64,000 bases of DNA from Pseudoalteromonas xiamenensis (GTDB taxonomy: Bacteria; Pseudomonadota; Gammaproteobacteria; Enterobacterales; Alteromonadaceae), in contig NZ_CP099917.1 in the NCBI RefSeq assembly GCF_030994125.1, positions 1,240,001 through 1,304,000 on the forward strand. Direction: 5' to 3'. Of the stretch, positions 1-8,309 are shown piece after piece (within the stretch, counting starts at the first letter, position 1; each line of letters starts with the position of its first letter). A program made the position numbers and the translations under genes. The notes under the pieces are model-generated. The model was not told the DNA's origin, did no database searches, and saw nothing but the letters and a program-made list of their open reading frames with translations.

Positions 1-296
1 GCAGTCGGCGCCAACAAGCCTTCTGCTGGGTTAGCTGCAGTGCTGGCATTGATGCTTGAAAGCTCTGCCGCAAGACCTGAAATATCACCGCCCTCGGCCA
101 TAGCTTGTAATTGCAAAGTTGCTTTGCTACCCACTTGATAGAGATGGCTATCACCGCTGTGTGCAGCGACGAGTAAAGGGGTAAAGTAAATGCCCTGCGT
201 AAGGTTGGTAATTTTGACTTCAACGCTTGCTGCCATGACTTGGCTGCTTGCCAAAAAAGAAAGTCCTGTGATGAGTGCACTTGTTGCTTTATTCAT
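1..296 (-). CDS. Spondin-domain secreted protein (N-terminal part, cut by window edge)
   Basis: The first 98 codons of a gene that runs off the left edge. The start is the ATG at 296, preceded by an AAGAG ribosome site. The N-terminus is a signal peptide (MNKATSALITGLSFL..., probable cleavage near residue 22). The mature part begins VEVKITNLTQGIYFTPLLVA and continues through HSGDSHLYQVG to LQAMAEGGD, the pattern of the Spondin_N family: an Ig-like beta fold with a T-x-G-x-x-F-T-P-L-L segment and a downstream EGGD. Such proteins are exported in marine Alteromonadales, but their function is poorly known. The family is inferred from this N-terminal segment only. Confidence 0.75.
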   Translation of the reverse strand, partial: MNKATSALITGLSFLASSQVMAASVEVKITNLTQGIYFTPLLVAAHSGDSHLYQVGSKATLQLQAMAEGGDISGLAAELSSINASTAANPAEGLLAPT

Positions 297-432
297 GTCT
301 TGCTCTTTTAAGTTTGTTAAACACAAATCAAGTGTGCAAGACAGTTATCGCAAAAGGGTGGCTAAATATTCACAAATCTATCACAAGAGTATTTTAATTT
401 TATCTCAAGCTTAGTAGAGCATTTAAAACAAG

Positions 433-455
433 GCGTAGTTCGCAATGAACCACGC
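433..455 (-). terminator. Hairpin between the RAYT pseudogene and the spondin gene
   Basis: Nine-base stem (433-441 with 447-455, one G-U pair on the minus transcript) and a five-base loop, followed on the minus strand by CTTGTTTT. It could end transcription coming from the RAYT pseudogene. On the plus strand it is also followed by five Ts. Confidence 0.5.
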
Positions 456-488
456 TTTTTGAAAGTTAATGAGGGCTAATGGATTGGC

Positions 489-1365
489 TCACCCTCTCGA
501 TTTTATAGTGGCTACGTGTGAATTCATTTTGCACCGTGCAACCGCCCTGCTCACCGTCGAATAATGCACGCCAAATTCCTGCGCGATTTCGCTCATGGAA
601 TATTGCCCGTCTAAATACGCTTTTGCCATACCCTGCTTTGGGTCGTTTTGGTACGTTTGTTTATAGTGGCTAAGTGGCAATGCACTCGCTCGCTTTTGCT
701 TTTTCGGTACTTCGCTGAGTGTTAAATCAGCCTCGGCTTGTGCTGTTTTTAAGTGCAGCTCTACAAACTCGCTACTACCTAAAAACACCTGATTTTCTAA
801 GTTCTGCCAAATATCAACGCCAAGGCCTTGTGCCACAAAGTCGCTGTAGTGCTTGATGGCGGTCTTTCGCGACTTGGCAAATAACAGCAGTAGCGCATCG
901 GTTGCCAACCAATCGGGTGACTTTCGAAGACCGATAGCGTCTTGATAGCTGCTCCACGGCCACTCTACTGGCGAATCAACCATCCCTTTTGCCCGCACTG
1001 GATTAAGCACAATATAGCGGCATAACTCGAGCAAATAGCTGTCTTTATCGACCAAAATGCTTTTATAGCGCCCTTGAAATAGATGACCCACACGCTGGTA
1101 CTTACGATTAAACTGCTGGGTATAGACACCGTTTAGTTGCCGCATCCCTTTGGCCAGATTCGCGTCGGGCGTTTCGACGAATAAATGATAGTGATTGGTC
1201 GTTAAACAATGCGAATAGCTCACCCAGTTAAACCGCTCGCAGACGGATGTGAGCACTGCCTGAAAACGCACAAAATCGTCTTTACTGCGATAAATAGTTT
1301 GGCGTTCATTCCCTCGCGACGTGACACAGTGCCCCCGCTGATTGAAGTCGTAATGGTCGGCCCAT
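489..1365 (-). pseudogene. REP-associated tyrosine transposase (RAYT, Y1/IS200-like), frameshifted
   Basis: A Y1-type HUH transposase of the RAYT class. The long frame (GTG at 1271 to 489) holds the HUH pair in NHYHLFVE, the family block with LCRYIVLNPVRAKG, and a C-terminal helix-turn-helix (near MSEIAQEFGVHYSTVSRA). It lacks the conserved N-terminus. That N-terminus is present in another frame: ATG at 1365 reads MGRPLRLQSAGALCHV and then stops, while the long frame reads back through TSRGNERQTIYR. The two halves meet at about 1315-1325, where CACGTCG appears to have lost roughly five bases. RAYTs are single-copy domesticated transposases that act on REP-like palindromes. This copy is probably inactive. 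Confidence 0.8.
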
Positions 1366-1386
1366 CAAAAGGCCCTAAAAAGAAAA

Positions 1387-1410
1387 AGGTTAACTAACTT
1401 TAGTCAACCT
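1387..1410 (-). terminator. Terminator-like hairpin upstream of the RAYT pseudogene
   Basis: On the minus strand AGGTTGACTA-AAGT-TAGTTAACCT is followed by TTTTTCTTTTT: a ten-base stem with one mismatch and a T tract. It lies just upstream of the RAYT start, where it would block read-through into the transposase. Confidence 0.55.
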
Positions 1411-1417
1411 TTCGAAC

Positions 1418-1680
1418 ATTGCACAAAGCAAGACCTGACCCCATTGGTCCCGTTTGATGACCCCATTGGTCCCGTTTGACTTGCTGCGCGTGTTCATCCC
1501 ATCCAATGACATGAAAGCTAGTCTTGCCTAAATCGATACCAAGAGTTTTTATATGAGTCATGGTTTGCCTCTCTATTTTTGTCTTCTCAACAACACCTTA
1601 GCAGGTGATATTGAGGCGAACCATTTCATTAGACCTGACCCCAAACACCTCTTTGGTTATTACAAGACCTGACCCCATTG
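1418..1680. repeat. Copies of a repeat containing AGACCTGACCCCA, RAYT-associated by inference
   Basis: The string AGACCTGACCCCA occurs at about 1431-1443, 1631-1643 and 1665-1677. The first copy carries an additional upstream arm, CATTGCACAAAGCA. A shorter copy, TGACCCCATTGGTCCCGTTTGA (22 bases), is tandemly duplicated at 1436-1457 and 1458-1479. A related element in the opposite orientation lies at 4736-4760. The clustering beside a RAYT gene suggests REP-like targets of that transposase. Confidence 0.55.
1480..1561 (-). pseudogene. IS110-family transposase, N-terminal stump
   Basis: From ATG at 1561 the minus strand reads MTHIKTLGIDLGKTSFHV, then IGWDEHAQQVKR, the start of an IS110-type DEDD transposase (the first catalytic Asp lies in GIDLGK). 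After about 28 codons the similarity ends in the 22-base tandem repeat. The upstream leader carries an inverted repeat, ATGGTTTGCCTC (1560-1571) with GAGGCGAACCAT (1613-1624), one mismatch. The rest of the element is missing, so this is a decayed insertion sequence cut by the RAYT-type repeats. Confidence 0.65.
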
Positions 1681-1699
1681 GTTATTAGATTATTGATTA

Positions 1700-2233
1700 T
1701 TATTTACAAGCGCTTGGAACTCGACACGCACAACTTGACGGAGCATGGCAAGCGTGGTCATCGCCACAGCGAGCACCTATTTGATCGTCATAAAGCATCT
1801 CTGTTGGAAACTGACCAAAGTGCTTCTCATAGAGTTTTACTGTTTCGTTAAAAGTCTTCTGCAATTTATGATGGTCATCCTCACCAAAGATCCCAAAATA
1901 GGGGTAATGATGAATATAGAAACCGAAAACAGCTTCACAGTCTTTCATATAACTTTTGGTGTCAAGAATATGTTCATGCCAAAACTTATCAATCAGTTTA
2001 CTAGGCACTAGTGGTTGTTTAGGGTACCACTTTTTCAAAGACAAAAATTTACGATATTCCAGTTCGGCTAAAGAACATTGCTCATCTGACCAAGTGCTTT
2101 CTGAAGACTTAGTTAATTTCCACTTTAACTTTTCAAAGTTTAAATTGGCGACTGCTCTGTCTAACTTCAAGAAAGCCTCCGAGGGGTTTTGCATAATACC
2201 AATACTTGTGTTGCCAATAGTTAAAGCTTCCAT
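1700..2233 (-). CDS. WHxH-motif protein (GRDP-like family) with Cys-rich C-terminal tail
   Basis: 177 residues, no signal peptide. The centre carries LIDKFWHEHILDTKSYMKDC followed by FGFYIHHYPYFG, the signature of the glycine-rich-domain-containing-protein-like family (conserved W-H-x-H, a Tyr/Cys pair, then a His pair), which suggests metal binding. The last 24 residues hold five cysteines and two histidines (CGDDHACHAPSSCACRVPSA), unlike the acidic region before them. The start codon overlaps the stop of the small gene upstream (TAATG), so the two are translationally coupled. The function of bacterial members is unknown. The Cys tail could bind metal or be modified after translation. The family call is moderately sure and the role is not known. 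Confidence 0.7.
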   Translation of the reverse strand: MEALTIGNTSIGIMQNPSEAFLKLDRAVANLNFEKLKWKLTKSSESTWSDEQCSLAELEYRKFLSLKKWYPKQPLVPSKLIDKFWHEHILDTKSYMKDCEAVFGFYIHHYPYFGIFGEDDHHKLQKTFNETVKLYEKHFGQFPTEMLYDDQIGARCGDDHACHAPSSCACRVPSACK

Positions 2234-2376
2234 TACTTACCCCCTTTTTGATTGGGGTTTAACTGCTTACCATGATTCCCTTGATTTTGATCATATTGAC
2301 GATTGGTGCCAGACGTACCTTTATTAGCATTAGATTGGTTTGATTGATTGTCACTTGGTTTAATTTGTTTGCTCAT
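2233..2376 (-). CDS. 47-residue Asn/Gln-rich small protein, coupled to the WHxH gene
   Basis: Below the usual length cutoff but convincing: ATG at 2376 follows a strong AAGGAG site at seven-base spacing, and the stop overlaps the next gene's start as TAATG. The peptide begins MSKQIKPSDNQSNQSNANKG and ends HGKQLNPNQKGGK. It is very rich in Asn, Gln, Lys and Gly, has no Cys and no membrane segment, and should be disordered and soluble. The tight coupling implies a stoichiometric partner, substrate or leader for the downstream protein. No function is recognised. Confidence 0.75.
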   Translation of the reverse strand: MSKQIKPSDNQSNQSNANKGTSGTNRQYDQNQGNHGKQLNPNQKGGK

Positions 2377-2421
2377 TACAAGCTCCTTAATTTCAATTTA
2401 ATATTGTGAAACAAGTACGCT

Positions 2422-2685
2422 TCACCTTCGCTTTAAAAAAGAAGTTAAGTTTTTTCTATGAATGAGCACTAAAGGCAAAAAATGGCCATCGACTAATTCA
2501 AAAATCAGACGGTAACAACCTAGTTTGAACCGCACTAAGTGGGGCGCGAGTACCAACCTTTTGCCTCCAATAGATTGGAAATGAGCAAGCGCTAATAGCT
2601 GGTTTTGGATAAGGCGCGCTTGGGAATAATATCTTTGCGCGACTGCTGGCGGAAATTTGGTAAATAACTTTTTAAGTGCGGTCAT
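2422..2685 (-). CDS. ParE/RelE-like toxin, no antitoxin visible
   Basis: 87 residues. The second half, RFKLGCYRLIFELVDGHFLP followed by LVLIHRKNL, fits the ParE/RelE fold pattern (R-x-G-x-Y-R-L-I-x-E, then a beta strand and I-x-H-R). The N-terminal helices are present. The start ATG at 2685 has an AGGAG site. No ParD/RelB-like antitoxin is encoded on either side: downstream is the 47-residue peptide and upstream is an unrelated operon. A palindrome at 2722-2740 sits directly upstream and could be an operator. This may be an orphan or decayed toxin, or may use an unknown partner. Confidence 0.6.
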   Translation of the reverse strand: MTALKKLFTKFPPAVAQRYYSQARLIQNQLLALAHFQSIGGKRLVLAPHLVRFKLGCYRLIFELVDGHFLPLVLIHRKNLTSFLKRR

Positions 2686-2721
2686 GTTTAATAGCTCCTG
2701 TTAACCTAAGAGCTATTATGA

Positions 2722-2740
2722 TTTTGTGCGCCGCACAAAA
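2722..2740. promoter_or_regulatory. Perfect palindrome upstream of the ParE-like gene
   Basis: TTTTGTGC-GCC-GCACAAAA: eight-base perfect arms with a three-base centre, between the stop of the upstream operon (2745) and the toxin start (2685). No T tract follows the arms on the minus strand, so an operator or RNA hairpin is more likely than a terminator. Confidence 0.5.
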
Positions 2741-2744
2741 AAGC

Positions 2745-3488
2745 CTAAACTAAAATTTTTTTCAGATAGTTTAAAGCTTCTTTATTTTCATTTAATTGAG
2801 ATGTAACTCTATCCTCTAACTGATTAATAAATTTGAGTTTTTTTAACTCCAAACGTTTAATTTCAGACAGTTTTTTCAACGCCAACTCAAACTTTTTTGC
2901 ACTTTCTAACTCTTCTACCTTACTAATAATGTCTATTACTTCACGCCAATCTATAGCAACATCAAATAGAAGCTGTATTGGCTCTAATTCAATATCTTGA
3001 CGGCCTTTTTCAGTAAAAGGAGATGGCAATCTATGTTCAAACAAATCAAATTCAGGCTTTTGGAGTGAATCAATAATTGCAGAAATATTAGCCGGTGTTA
3101 CCCCAAAAAAAGAAGTAGCGGCAAGGTGAATATCATAACTTGAACAGAGATCTGAAGCATTTACAATATAAGTCCTTTTAACCTGGATCTTTTGCTTGTA
3201 GAACTCAGTGAAGATACTTTTGACATTTCTAGTTTCTGAGATGCATAAAAGGCATAACGCGTTATAAATAGCGTTTTCACTTCCTCTGTTAACCTCATAA
3301 AAATTTTTACCTCCACTGTCCGTATTTTTCTCAGTGAAGACTTTCTTAGCATAGGGTATTTTGCCTTTGATAAATATGTTGTTCAAAGCGTCATGCAGCT
3401 TCTTAGGTAAATCACACTGAGGATTGATAAGCCCTGTTGCTATCCTTCTAATTGACCTATTGCTATTGGCCTTATTTGTCGCTACCAA
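2745..3488 (-). CDS. Unknown cytoplasmic protein with C-terminal coiled coil (operon gene 3)
   Basis: 247 residues, no signal peptide or membrane segment. The last 60 residues are Lys/Glu/Leu-rich and predict a coiled coil. The start is a TTG at 3488 inside the end of the upstream gene (seven-base overlap), with AAGGA nine bases before it, so translation is probably coupled. I recognise no family. Low GC and many Asn/Lys/Ile codons mark it as different from the core genes to the right. Confidence 0.6.
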   Translation of the reverse strand: MVATNKANSNRSIRRIATGLINPQCDLPKKLHDALNNIFIKGKIPYAKKVFTEKNTDSGGKNFYEVNRGSENAIYNALCLLCISETRNVKSIFTEFYKQKIQVKRTYIVNASDLCSSYDIHLAATSFFGVTPANISAIIDSLQKPEFDLFEHRLPSPFTEKGRQDIELEPIQLLFDVAIDWREVIDIISKVEELESAKKFELALKKLSEIKRLELKKLKFINQLEDRVTSQLNENKEALNYLKKILV

Positions 3489-3961
3489 ATTAGGACTTCC
3501 TTACAAAGTAATTCGCGAACATCTTCCCTGTTCATATCAACCTTGGATGAACTAAGCATGATATCTATCGCTTGCTTACCTCGAATACACTGATATTTAC
3601 GATCTCTACTGCTGTAACTAAGCACTCTTTCGTTATCGTATCGAGTAAAAACCGCATTTATGACACCTACACACATACCAATTTGAAGTGCTTCCTTTTT
3701 TGATAAGCTAAACACACCCAAAATACTACTTTCATCTTCTTTAATCTCAGAGCATGCTTCAGGGATCCAATTAACCCTTTTAGTTTTAATTTGTGCTGCC
3801 CCAATACACTCGCCAAGTTCTATAAACTCTTTTTTGTTCAATAAAATAAGTGAATTTTCTGTCACTTCAGTTAAATCTTGGCAAGTATCAGGCAATAAAA
3901 CCTTAGCGTCTAAAGAGAATGAATAACAAAATAAAAGAAAAGTTATGACTAATAGTTTCAT
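3482..3961 (-). CDS. Secreted Cys-containing protein, unknown (operon gene 2)
   Basis: 159 residues from ATG at 3961, which overlaps the upstream stop as ATGA. An upstream TTG at 3982 would add seven residues before the signal peptide. The N-terminus MKLLVITFLLFCYSFSLDAK is a clear Sec signal. The mature protein has two similar Cys-containing helical segments (LGECIGAAQ and IGMCVGVINAVF) and a late pair of cysteines. The G-x-C-x-G-x-x-x-A pattern faintly recalls Rap1a/Tai-type periplasmic immunity proteins, but this is not secure. It lies between a membrane protein and a cytoplasmic protein in one operon. Confidence 0.65.
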   Translation of the reverse strand: MKLLVITFLLFCYSFSLDAKVLLPDTCQDLTEVTENSLILLNKKEFIELGECIGAAQIKTKRVNWIPEACSEIKEDESSILGVFSLSKKEALQIGMCVGVINAVFTRYDNERVLSYSSRDRKYQCIRGKQAIDIMLSSSKVDMNREDVRELLCKEVLIW

Positions 3962-4620
3962 TCTTCGTAGCTCTTTGAACAAAACCTAAGTGAATAGCCA
4001 TAAACTAGCAATTCGACAATATTGAATAATGCCAAAATTTCATCCGAATTAGATCCATCTAAAACTTGGAAAAAAACATCGTCAAATGACTTTTCGAACA
4101 AGAGAGACCCCAGCAAAATACACGCTAATATAAATAACGAGAGCTTTATCATGTTAATTAAAGTCAAAACGAATGAATTAGCTAACATAGCCAAACCATA
4201 TCGCATTACATCATACTTTTTCACTTCCGATAAAAGCGGCTTTATTTTGTAAAATAGCAAACCAGCAAGAGCAAAAAGATACAAATGATAAAATGGCGTT
4301 GTTGTTGAAACTTCGCCAACTCCCTCTACAAGCTCAGTGTCAAAAGCTATTTCTAAGTAAAGCAGCGTAGCCACACTGCAAATAAGAATACAGAAGTAGA
4401 TGAAGGTGCTTAAGACACTTATGGGGGTATGTCGAAATATATATAACTGCTTTGGGTTGGCAATAAAAAAGCGTTTACGTGATTTTTGAATAAGATCAAG
4501 CTCAGTATCTGAGAGATAAGCTGGCTGAACAGGTGTTTTCGAGTTGAGAGCTTTATTGACATCTAGACCTACAGCGAAATCTGTAACTGAAGATTGCTCT
4601 AGAGAATATTTATACTGCAT
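3958..4620 (-). CDS. Unknown inner-membrane protein (operon gene 1)
   Basis: 220 residues. The first 65 are polar. Hydrophobic segments then lie at about 68-90, 110-128, 145-170 and possibly 195-212, giving three to four membrane helices. The start ATG at 4620 has AAGGAG six bases upstream. A probable promoter lies further up: TTGACA at 4695-4700 (minus) and TTTTAA at 4672-4677 with 17-base spacing. The stop overlaps the start of the secreted-protein gene. No family is recognised. Confidence 0.6.
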   Translation of the reverse strand: MQYKYSLEQSSVTDFAVGLDVNKALNSKTPVQPAYLSDTELDLIQKSRKRFFIANPKQLYIFRHTPISVLSTFIYFCILICSVATLLYLEIAFDTELVEGVGEVSTTTPFYHLYLFALAGLLFYKIKPLLSEVKKYDVMRYGLAMLANSFVLTLINMIKLSLFILACILLGSLLFEKSFDDVFFQVLDGSNSDEILALFNIVELLVYGYSLRFCSKSYEE

Positions 4621-4671
4621 TTACACTCCTTGTGAAAATAGTTACGACAATTCTAACATCAAAAACAGAAG

Positions 4672-4700
4672 TTAAAATATCATTTAAAAAAACATGTCAA
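4672..4700 (-). promoter_or_regulatory. Sigma70-type promoter of the three-gene unknown operon
   Basis: TTGACA (4700-4695) and TTTTAA (4677-4672) with 17-base spacing on the minus strand, about 50 bases upstream of the first start codon. Confidence 0.5.
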
Positions 4701-5160
4701 ATAAATCAGTCCTATACACTATTTTAGTGGAACGATGGGGGTCAGATCTTGCATTGTGCAGTCTTTTCTCAAAACCAGCAGACACTACCCGTCCCCCTTC
4801 TATCACACCTGAAAATAAGCAATTGATGAGTAATGCCAGTGCATGGATGCGCTGCAAGGCTGATTTAGTCCTAGGATGGGCTATTCAGCCGTTTACGTTC
4901 ATATCAATTGATTATTTGAAGATTAAGCGTGATTTAGGGGTGACGAGTAACCGATGCGAAGGATCGCAGCACGAGGAAGTGGAGGCATGGATGCCGACAG
5001 GCGGTTGCTTCATGGATGAATTTCTAAACGTTATCAAATTGAATTGCACCCCCTCTTTGGTTGCCGTCGCCAACGCAACAAAGAGTAAGATTGAAGACTA
5101 ATTTCAATCCTGACGCGCTAATACAAGACCTACACCCACAAAAAACTTCATAGACCATAC
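4701..5160. other. Gene-poor stretch with repeat remnants
   Basis: No convincing gene. An open frame at 4694-5101 has no ribosome site, no family resemblance and runs through a repeat. The stretch holds TGGGGGTCAGATCTTGCATT (4736-4755), an inverted relative of the repeat at 1418-1443. It also holds three short palindromic words built on CATGGATG at 4841-4850, 4984-4995 and 5009-5020, and CAAGACCTACACCCA near 5124-5138. Confidence 0.5.
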
Positions 5161-5166
5161 AAACAA

Positions 5167-5190
5167 AAAAGCCGACTTACGTCGGCTTTT
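5167..5190 (-). terminator. Terminator after gcvP
   Basis: AAAAGCCGAC-TTAC-GTCGGCTTTT: a ten-base perfect stem with a four-base loop. It is symmetric, so it could act on both strands. Confidence 0.85.
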
Positions 5191-5217
5191 CAATTTTTAC
5201 AATTTTAAGTCAAAGAC

Positions 5218-8109
5218 TTACTCTGCATACGTATCCGTTGAAGGACATGAACACACTAGGTTACGGTCGCCGTATACGTCATCGATACGCGTTACCGTTG
5301 GCCAGAATTTGTCTTTCATGACTGACGCAACTGGGAATGCTGCGTAGAAACGGTCGTAGGCACGGTCCCACTCGTTGCCTAGCACATCGCCTTGCGTGTG
5401 CGGAGCAAACACTAATGGGTTGTTTTCTACTGACCATTCGCCCGATTCTACTTTCGCGATTTCGCTACGGATAGACACCATCGCTTCGATAAAGCGGTCG
5501 ATTTCTACTTTCGACTCCGATTCCGTTGGCTCGATCATCAGCGTGCCCGCTACTGGGAACGACATAGTCGGAGCGTGGAAACCGTAGTCCATTAAGCGTT
5601 TTGCTACGTCCATTTCTGTGATGCCAGACGCTTCTTTAAGCGGACGAAGGTCAACAATACATTCGTGCGCTACGCGGTCGTTACGGCCACGGTAAAGAAT
5701 TGGGAAGTGCTCGCTTAACTTTTGCGTTAAGTAGTTCGCGTTTAAAATCGCGATTTCAGTCGCTTGCTTCAAGCCTTCTGAGCCCATCATCGCGATGTAT
5801 GCCCAAGAAATTGGCAGGATAGCCGCTGAACCGAATGGCGCTGCAGATACTGCACCATTCGTTTCTGTTGTGCCCTTTACTGTGATTAGGCTGTGCGCTG
5901 GCATAAATGGCGCAAGGTGTGCTTTAACACCGATTGGGCCAACACCTGGGCCGCCGCCACCGTGTGGGATACAGAATGTTTTGTGTAGGTTAAGGTGCGA
6001 TACGTCCGAGCCGATAAAGCCTGGGCTAGTTACACCGACTTGCGCGTTCATGTTCGCGCCGTCCATGTATACTTGGCCGCCGTGTGAGTGGATGATGTCA
6101 CACACTTCACGGATTGACTCTTCGTATACACCGTGCGTTGACGGGTAAGTTACCATGATACACGCTAGGTTTTCAGACACTTCTTCAGCCTTCGTGCGAA
6201 GGTCGTTCATGTCGATGTTACCTTCTTTGTCACACGCCACCACCACGACTTTCATGCTTGCCATTTGCGCTGTTGCCGGGTTTGTACCGTGCGCAGAGCT
6301 TGGGATCAAACAGATGTTACGGTGCGCATCGCCACGTGACTCGTGGTATTTACGAATTGCGATTAGACCGGCGTACTCACCTTGTGCACCTGAGTTAGGT
6401 TGTAGTGATACGGCGTCGTAACCTGTGATGTTAACCAGCCAGTCGTGTAGCTCGCCCATCATGATTTGATAGCCTTCAGCCTGCTCTAATGGGCAGAATG
6501 GGTGAAGGTTGGCAAACTCTGGCCACGTGACTGGGATCATTTCCGCCGTCGCGTTTAGCTTCATGGTACATGAACCCAATGAAATCATTGAGTGGTTAAG
6601 CGCTAAGTCTTTGTTCTCTAAACGCTTAACATAACGAAGCATTTCTGTTTCGCTGTGGTAGCTGTTGAAGTTTTCATGCGTGAGTACTTTGTCGTCACGA
6701 ACTAGGCTTGCAGGAATACCGGTGATGCCGTTTGCTGCTACGTCTGCGTCTAGTGCAGCTACGTCAAGACCGTGGCCTTCGCCTACGATAATGTCGAATA
6801 GCTCTGCGATGTCAGCGCGTGTTGTGGTTTCGTTTACTGCGATGCTGAACTCGCCTTCACGGTTCACTGCAAAGTTAACGCCTTTAGCTTGTGAGCGTGC
6901 AACGATCTCAGCTTTGTTTGCCGCAACAACCGTGATGGTGTCAAACCATGTGTCGTGCTTAAGCGCGATGCCTTTTGCTTTTAAGCCAGTCGCAAGGATG
7001 CTTGCAAAGCGGTTGATGCGCTCAGCAATGATTTTAAGACCTTGTGGACCGTGGTATACCGCGTAGAACGCAGCCATGTTGGCAAGTAGTACTTGCGCTG
7101 TACAGATGTTTGAGTTCGCTTTTTCACGACGGATGTGCTGCTCGCGCGTTTGCATTGCCATACGTAGTGCGTCGTTGCCTAAACGGTCTTTAGAAATACC
7201 GATAATACGACCTGGTAGTGAACGCTTGTACTCGTCGCGTGTTGCGAAGAATGCTGCGTGTGGACCACCGTAGCCCATAGGCACACCAAAACGTTGTGCA
7301 GAACCGAGTACTACGTCTGCACCTAGTTTTCCTGGTGCTTTAAGTAGCAATAAGCTCATGATGTCTGCGGCCACACAGGCAATCGCTTTTTTGTCTTGAA
7401 CTTGTGCAATGAGGCTTGTTACGTCTACAACTTCACCCGTTGTCGATGGGTATTGGAATAGCGCACCGAAAATCTCGTGGTTTGCTGCATCGCTTGCTGG
7501 ACCTACGATGATGTCGAAACCAAATTGCTCAGCACGTGTTTTTACTACGTCGGCTGTTTGTACGTGTACGTCGTCTGCAATGAAGAAAGCGTTTGCTTTT
7601 TTCGCTTTAGAAACACGTTTTGCCAATGCCATCGCTTCTGCGGCTGCCGTTGCTTCGTCAAGCAATGACGCAGACGCAAGGTCTAGACCAGTTAAATCTA
7701 ATGTCAACGTTTGGAAGTTTAGTAGTGATTCTAAACGACCTTGTGCAATCTCTGGCTGGTATGGTGTATACGCTGTGTACCAACCTGGGTTCTCAAGTAC
7801 GTTACGTAGGATAACGTTAGGAACGTGCGTTGGGTGGTAACCTTGGCCGATGTATGACTTGAATACTTTGTTTTTGCCTGCAACTGATTTTAAGTAAGAA
7901 AGTACTTCTACTTCAGTGCGTGCTTCACCGATTTCAAGTGGCTTTGGTAAACGGATCCCAGCAGGTACCGTTTGCTCGATAAGCTCTTCAACACTCGATA
8001 CTCCAAGAGCAGATAGCATTTCACCGATTTGTGCCGGCGTTGGCCCGATGTGGCGGCGAATAAAATCCTGCTTTTGCTCTAGTTGTGCAAGAGATTTAGC
8101 GTTTGACAT
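5218..8109 (-). CDS. gcvP: Glycine dehydrogenase (decarboxylating), P protein
   Basis: 963 residues, the usual length for the single-chain P protein. It decarboxylates glycine with pyridoxal phosphate and passes the aminomethyl group to the lipoyl arm of GcvH. Two homologous halves are visible: the N-terminal half starts near [13 protein letters not shown], and the C-terminal half carries the cofactor Lys in [16 protein letters not shown]. The ATG at 8109 has AGGAA upstream. It is the last gene of gcvT-gcvH-gcvP, but a strong terminator and about 200 bases separate it from gcvH, so it may have its own promoter or be expressed by partial read-through. Confidence 0.97.
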   Translation of the reverse strand: MSNAKSLAQLEQKQDFIRRHIGPTPAQIGEMLSALGVSSVEELIEQTVPAGIRLPKPLEIGEARTEVEVLSYLKSVAGKNKVFKSYIGQGYHPTHVPNVILRNVLENPGWYTAYTPYQPEIAQGRLESLLNFQTLTLDLTGLDLASASLLDEATAAAEAMALAKRVSKAKKANAFFIADDVHVQTADVVKTRAEQFGFDIIVGPASDAANHEIFGALFQYPSTTGEVVDVTSLIAQVQDKKAIACVAADIMSLLLLKAPGKLGADVVLGSAQRFGVPMGYGGPHAAFFATRDEYKRSLPGRIIGISKDRLGNDALRMAMQTREQHIRREKANSNICTAQVLLANMAAFYAVYHGPQGLKIIAERINRFASILATGLKAKGIALKHDTWFDTITVVAANKAEIVARSQAKGVNFAVNREGEFSIAVNETTTRADIAELFDIIVGEGHGLDVAALDADVAANGITGIPASLVRDDKVLTHENFNSYHSETEMLRYVKRLENKDLALNHSMISLGSCTMKLNATAEMIPVTWPEFANLHPFCPLEQAEGYQIMMGELHDWLVNITGYDAVSLQPNSGAQGEYAGLIAIRKYHESRGDAHRNICLIPSSAHGTNPATAQMASMKVVVVACDKEGNIDMNDLRTKAEEVSENLACIMVTYPSTHGVYEESIREVCDIIHSHGGQVYMDGANMNAQVGVTSPGFIGSDVSHLNLHKTFCIPHGGGGPGVGPIGVKAHLAPFMPAHSLITVKGTTETNGAVSAAPFGSAAILPISWAYIAMMGSEGLKQATEIAILNANYLTQKLSEHFPILYRGRNDRVAHECIVDLRPLKEASGITEMDVAKRLMDYGFHAPTMSFPVAGTLMIEPTESESKVEIDRFIEAMVSIRSEIAKVESGEWSVENNPLVFAPHTQGDVLGNEWDRAYDRFYAAFPVASVMKDKFWPTVTRIDDVYGDRNLVCSCPSTDTYAE

Positions 8110-8264
8110 TAGTCTAGATTCCTATGATCCAAATTCGATAGTCTGGCAAATGAGGGCATTGGCCAAATGTGTCATATGTGAGCGTCTGGGTAAAACGCCG
8201 CACGTTCAGAAATCGCGTGCTGTGTATGGGAAGCCGCTCGTTTCTGCCCCCTAAACGGGGTATG

Positions 8265-8293
8265 CAAAAAGCCCCAACAAATTGGGGCTTTTG
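8265..8293 (-). terminator. Terminator between gcvH and gcvP
   Basis: AAAAAGCCCCAA-CAAA-TTGGGGCTTTT: a strong stem just after gcvH. On the minus strand it ends in CTTTTTGC. Its position inside the gcv cluster implies lower or separate expression of gcvP. Confidence 0.85.
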
Positions 8294-8309
8294 CTTTATT
8301 CGCTTACGC

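Noticed and set aside
1209..1397. 62-codon frame opposite the RAYT gene
   Set aside because: Shadow of the transposase pseudogene, with no start signals.
4694..5101. 135-codon open frame in the repeat-bearing stretch
   Set aside because: No ribosome site, runs through a RAYT-type repeat, no family resemblance and odd composition.
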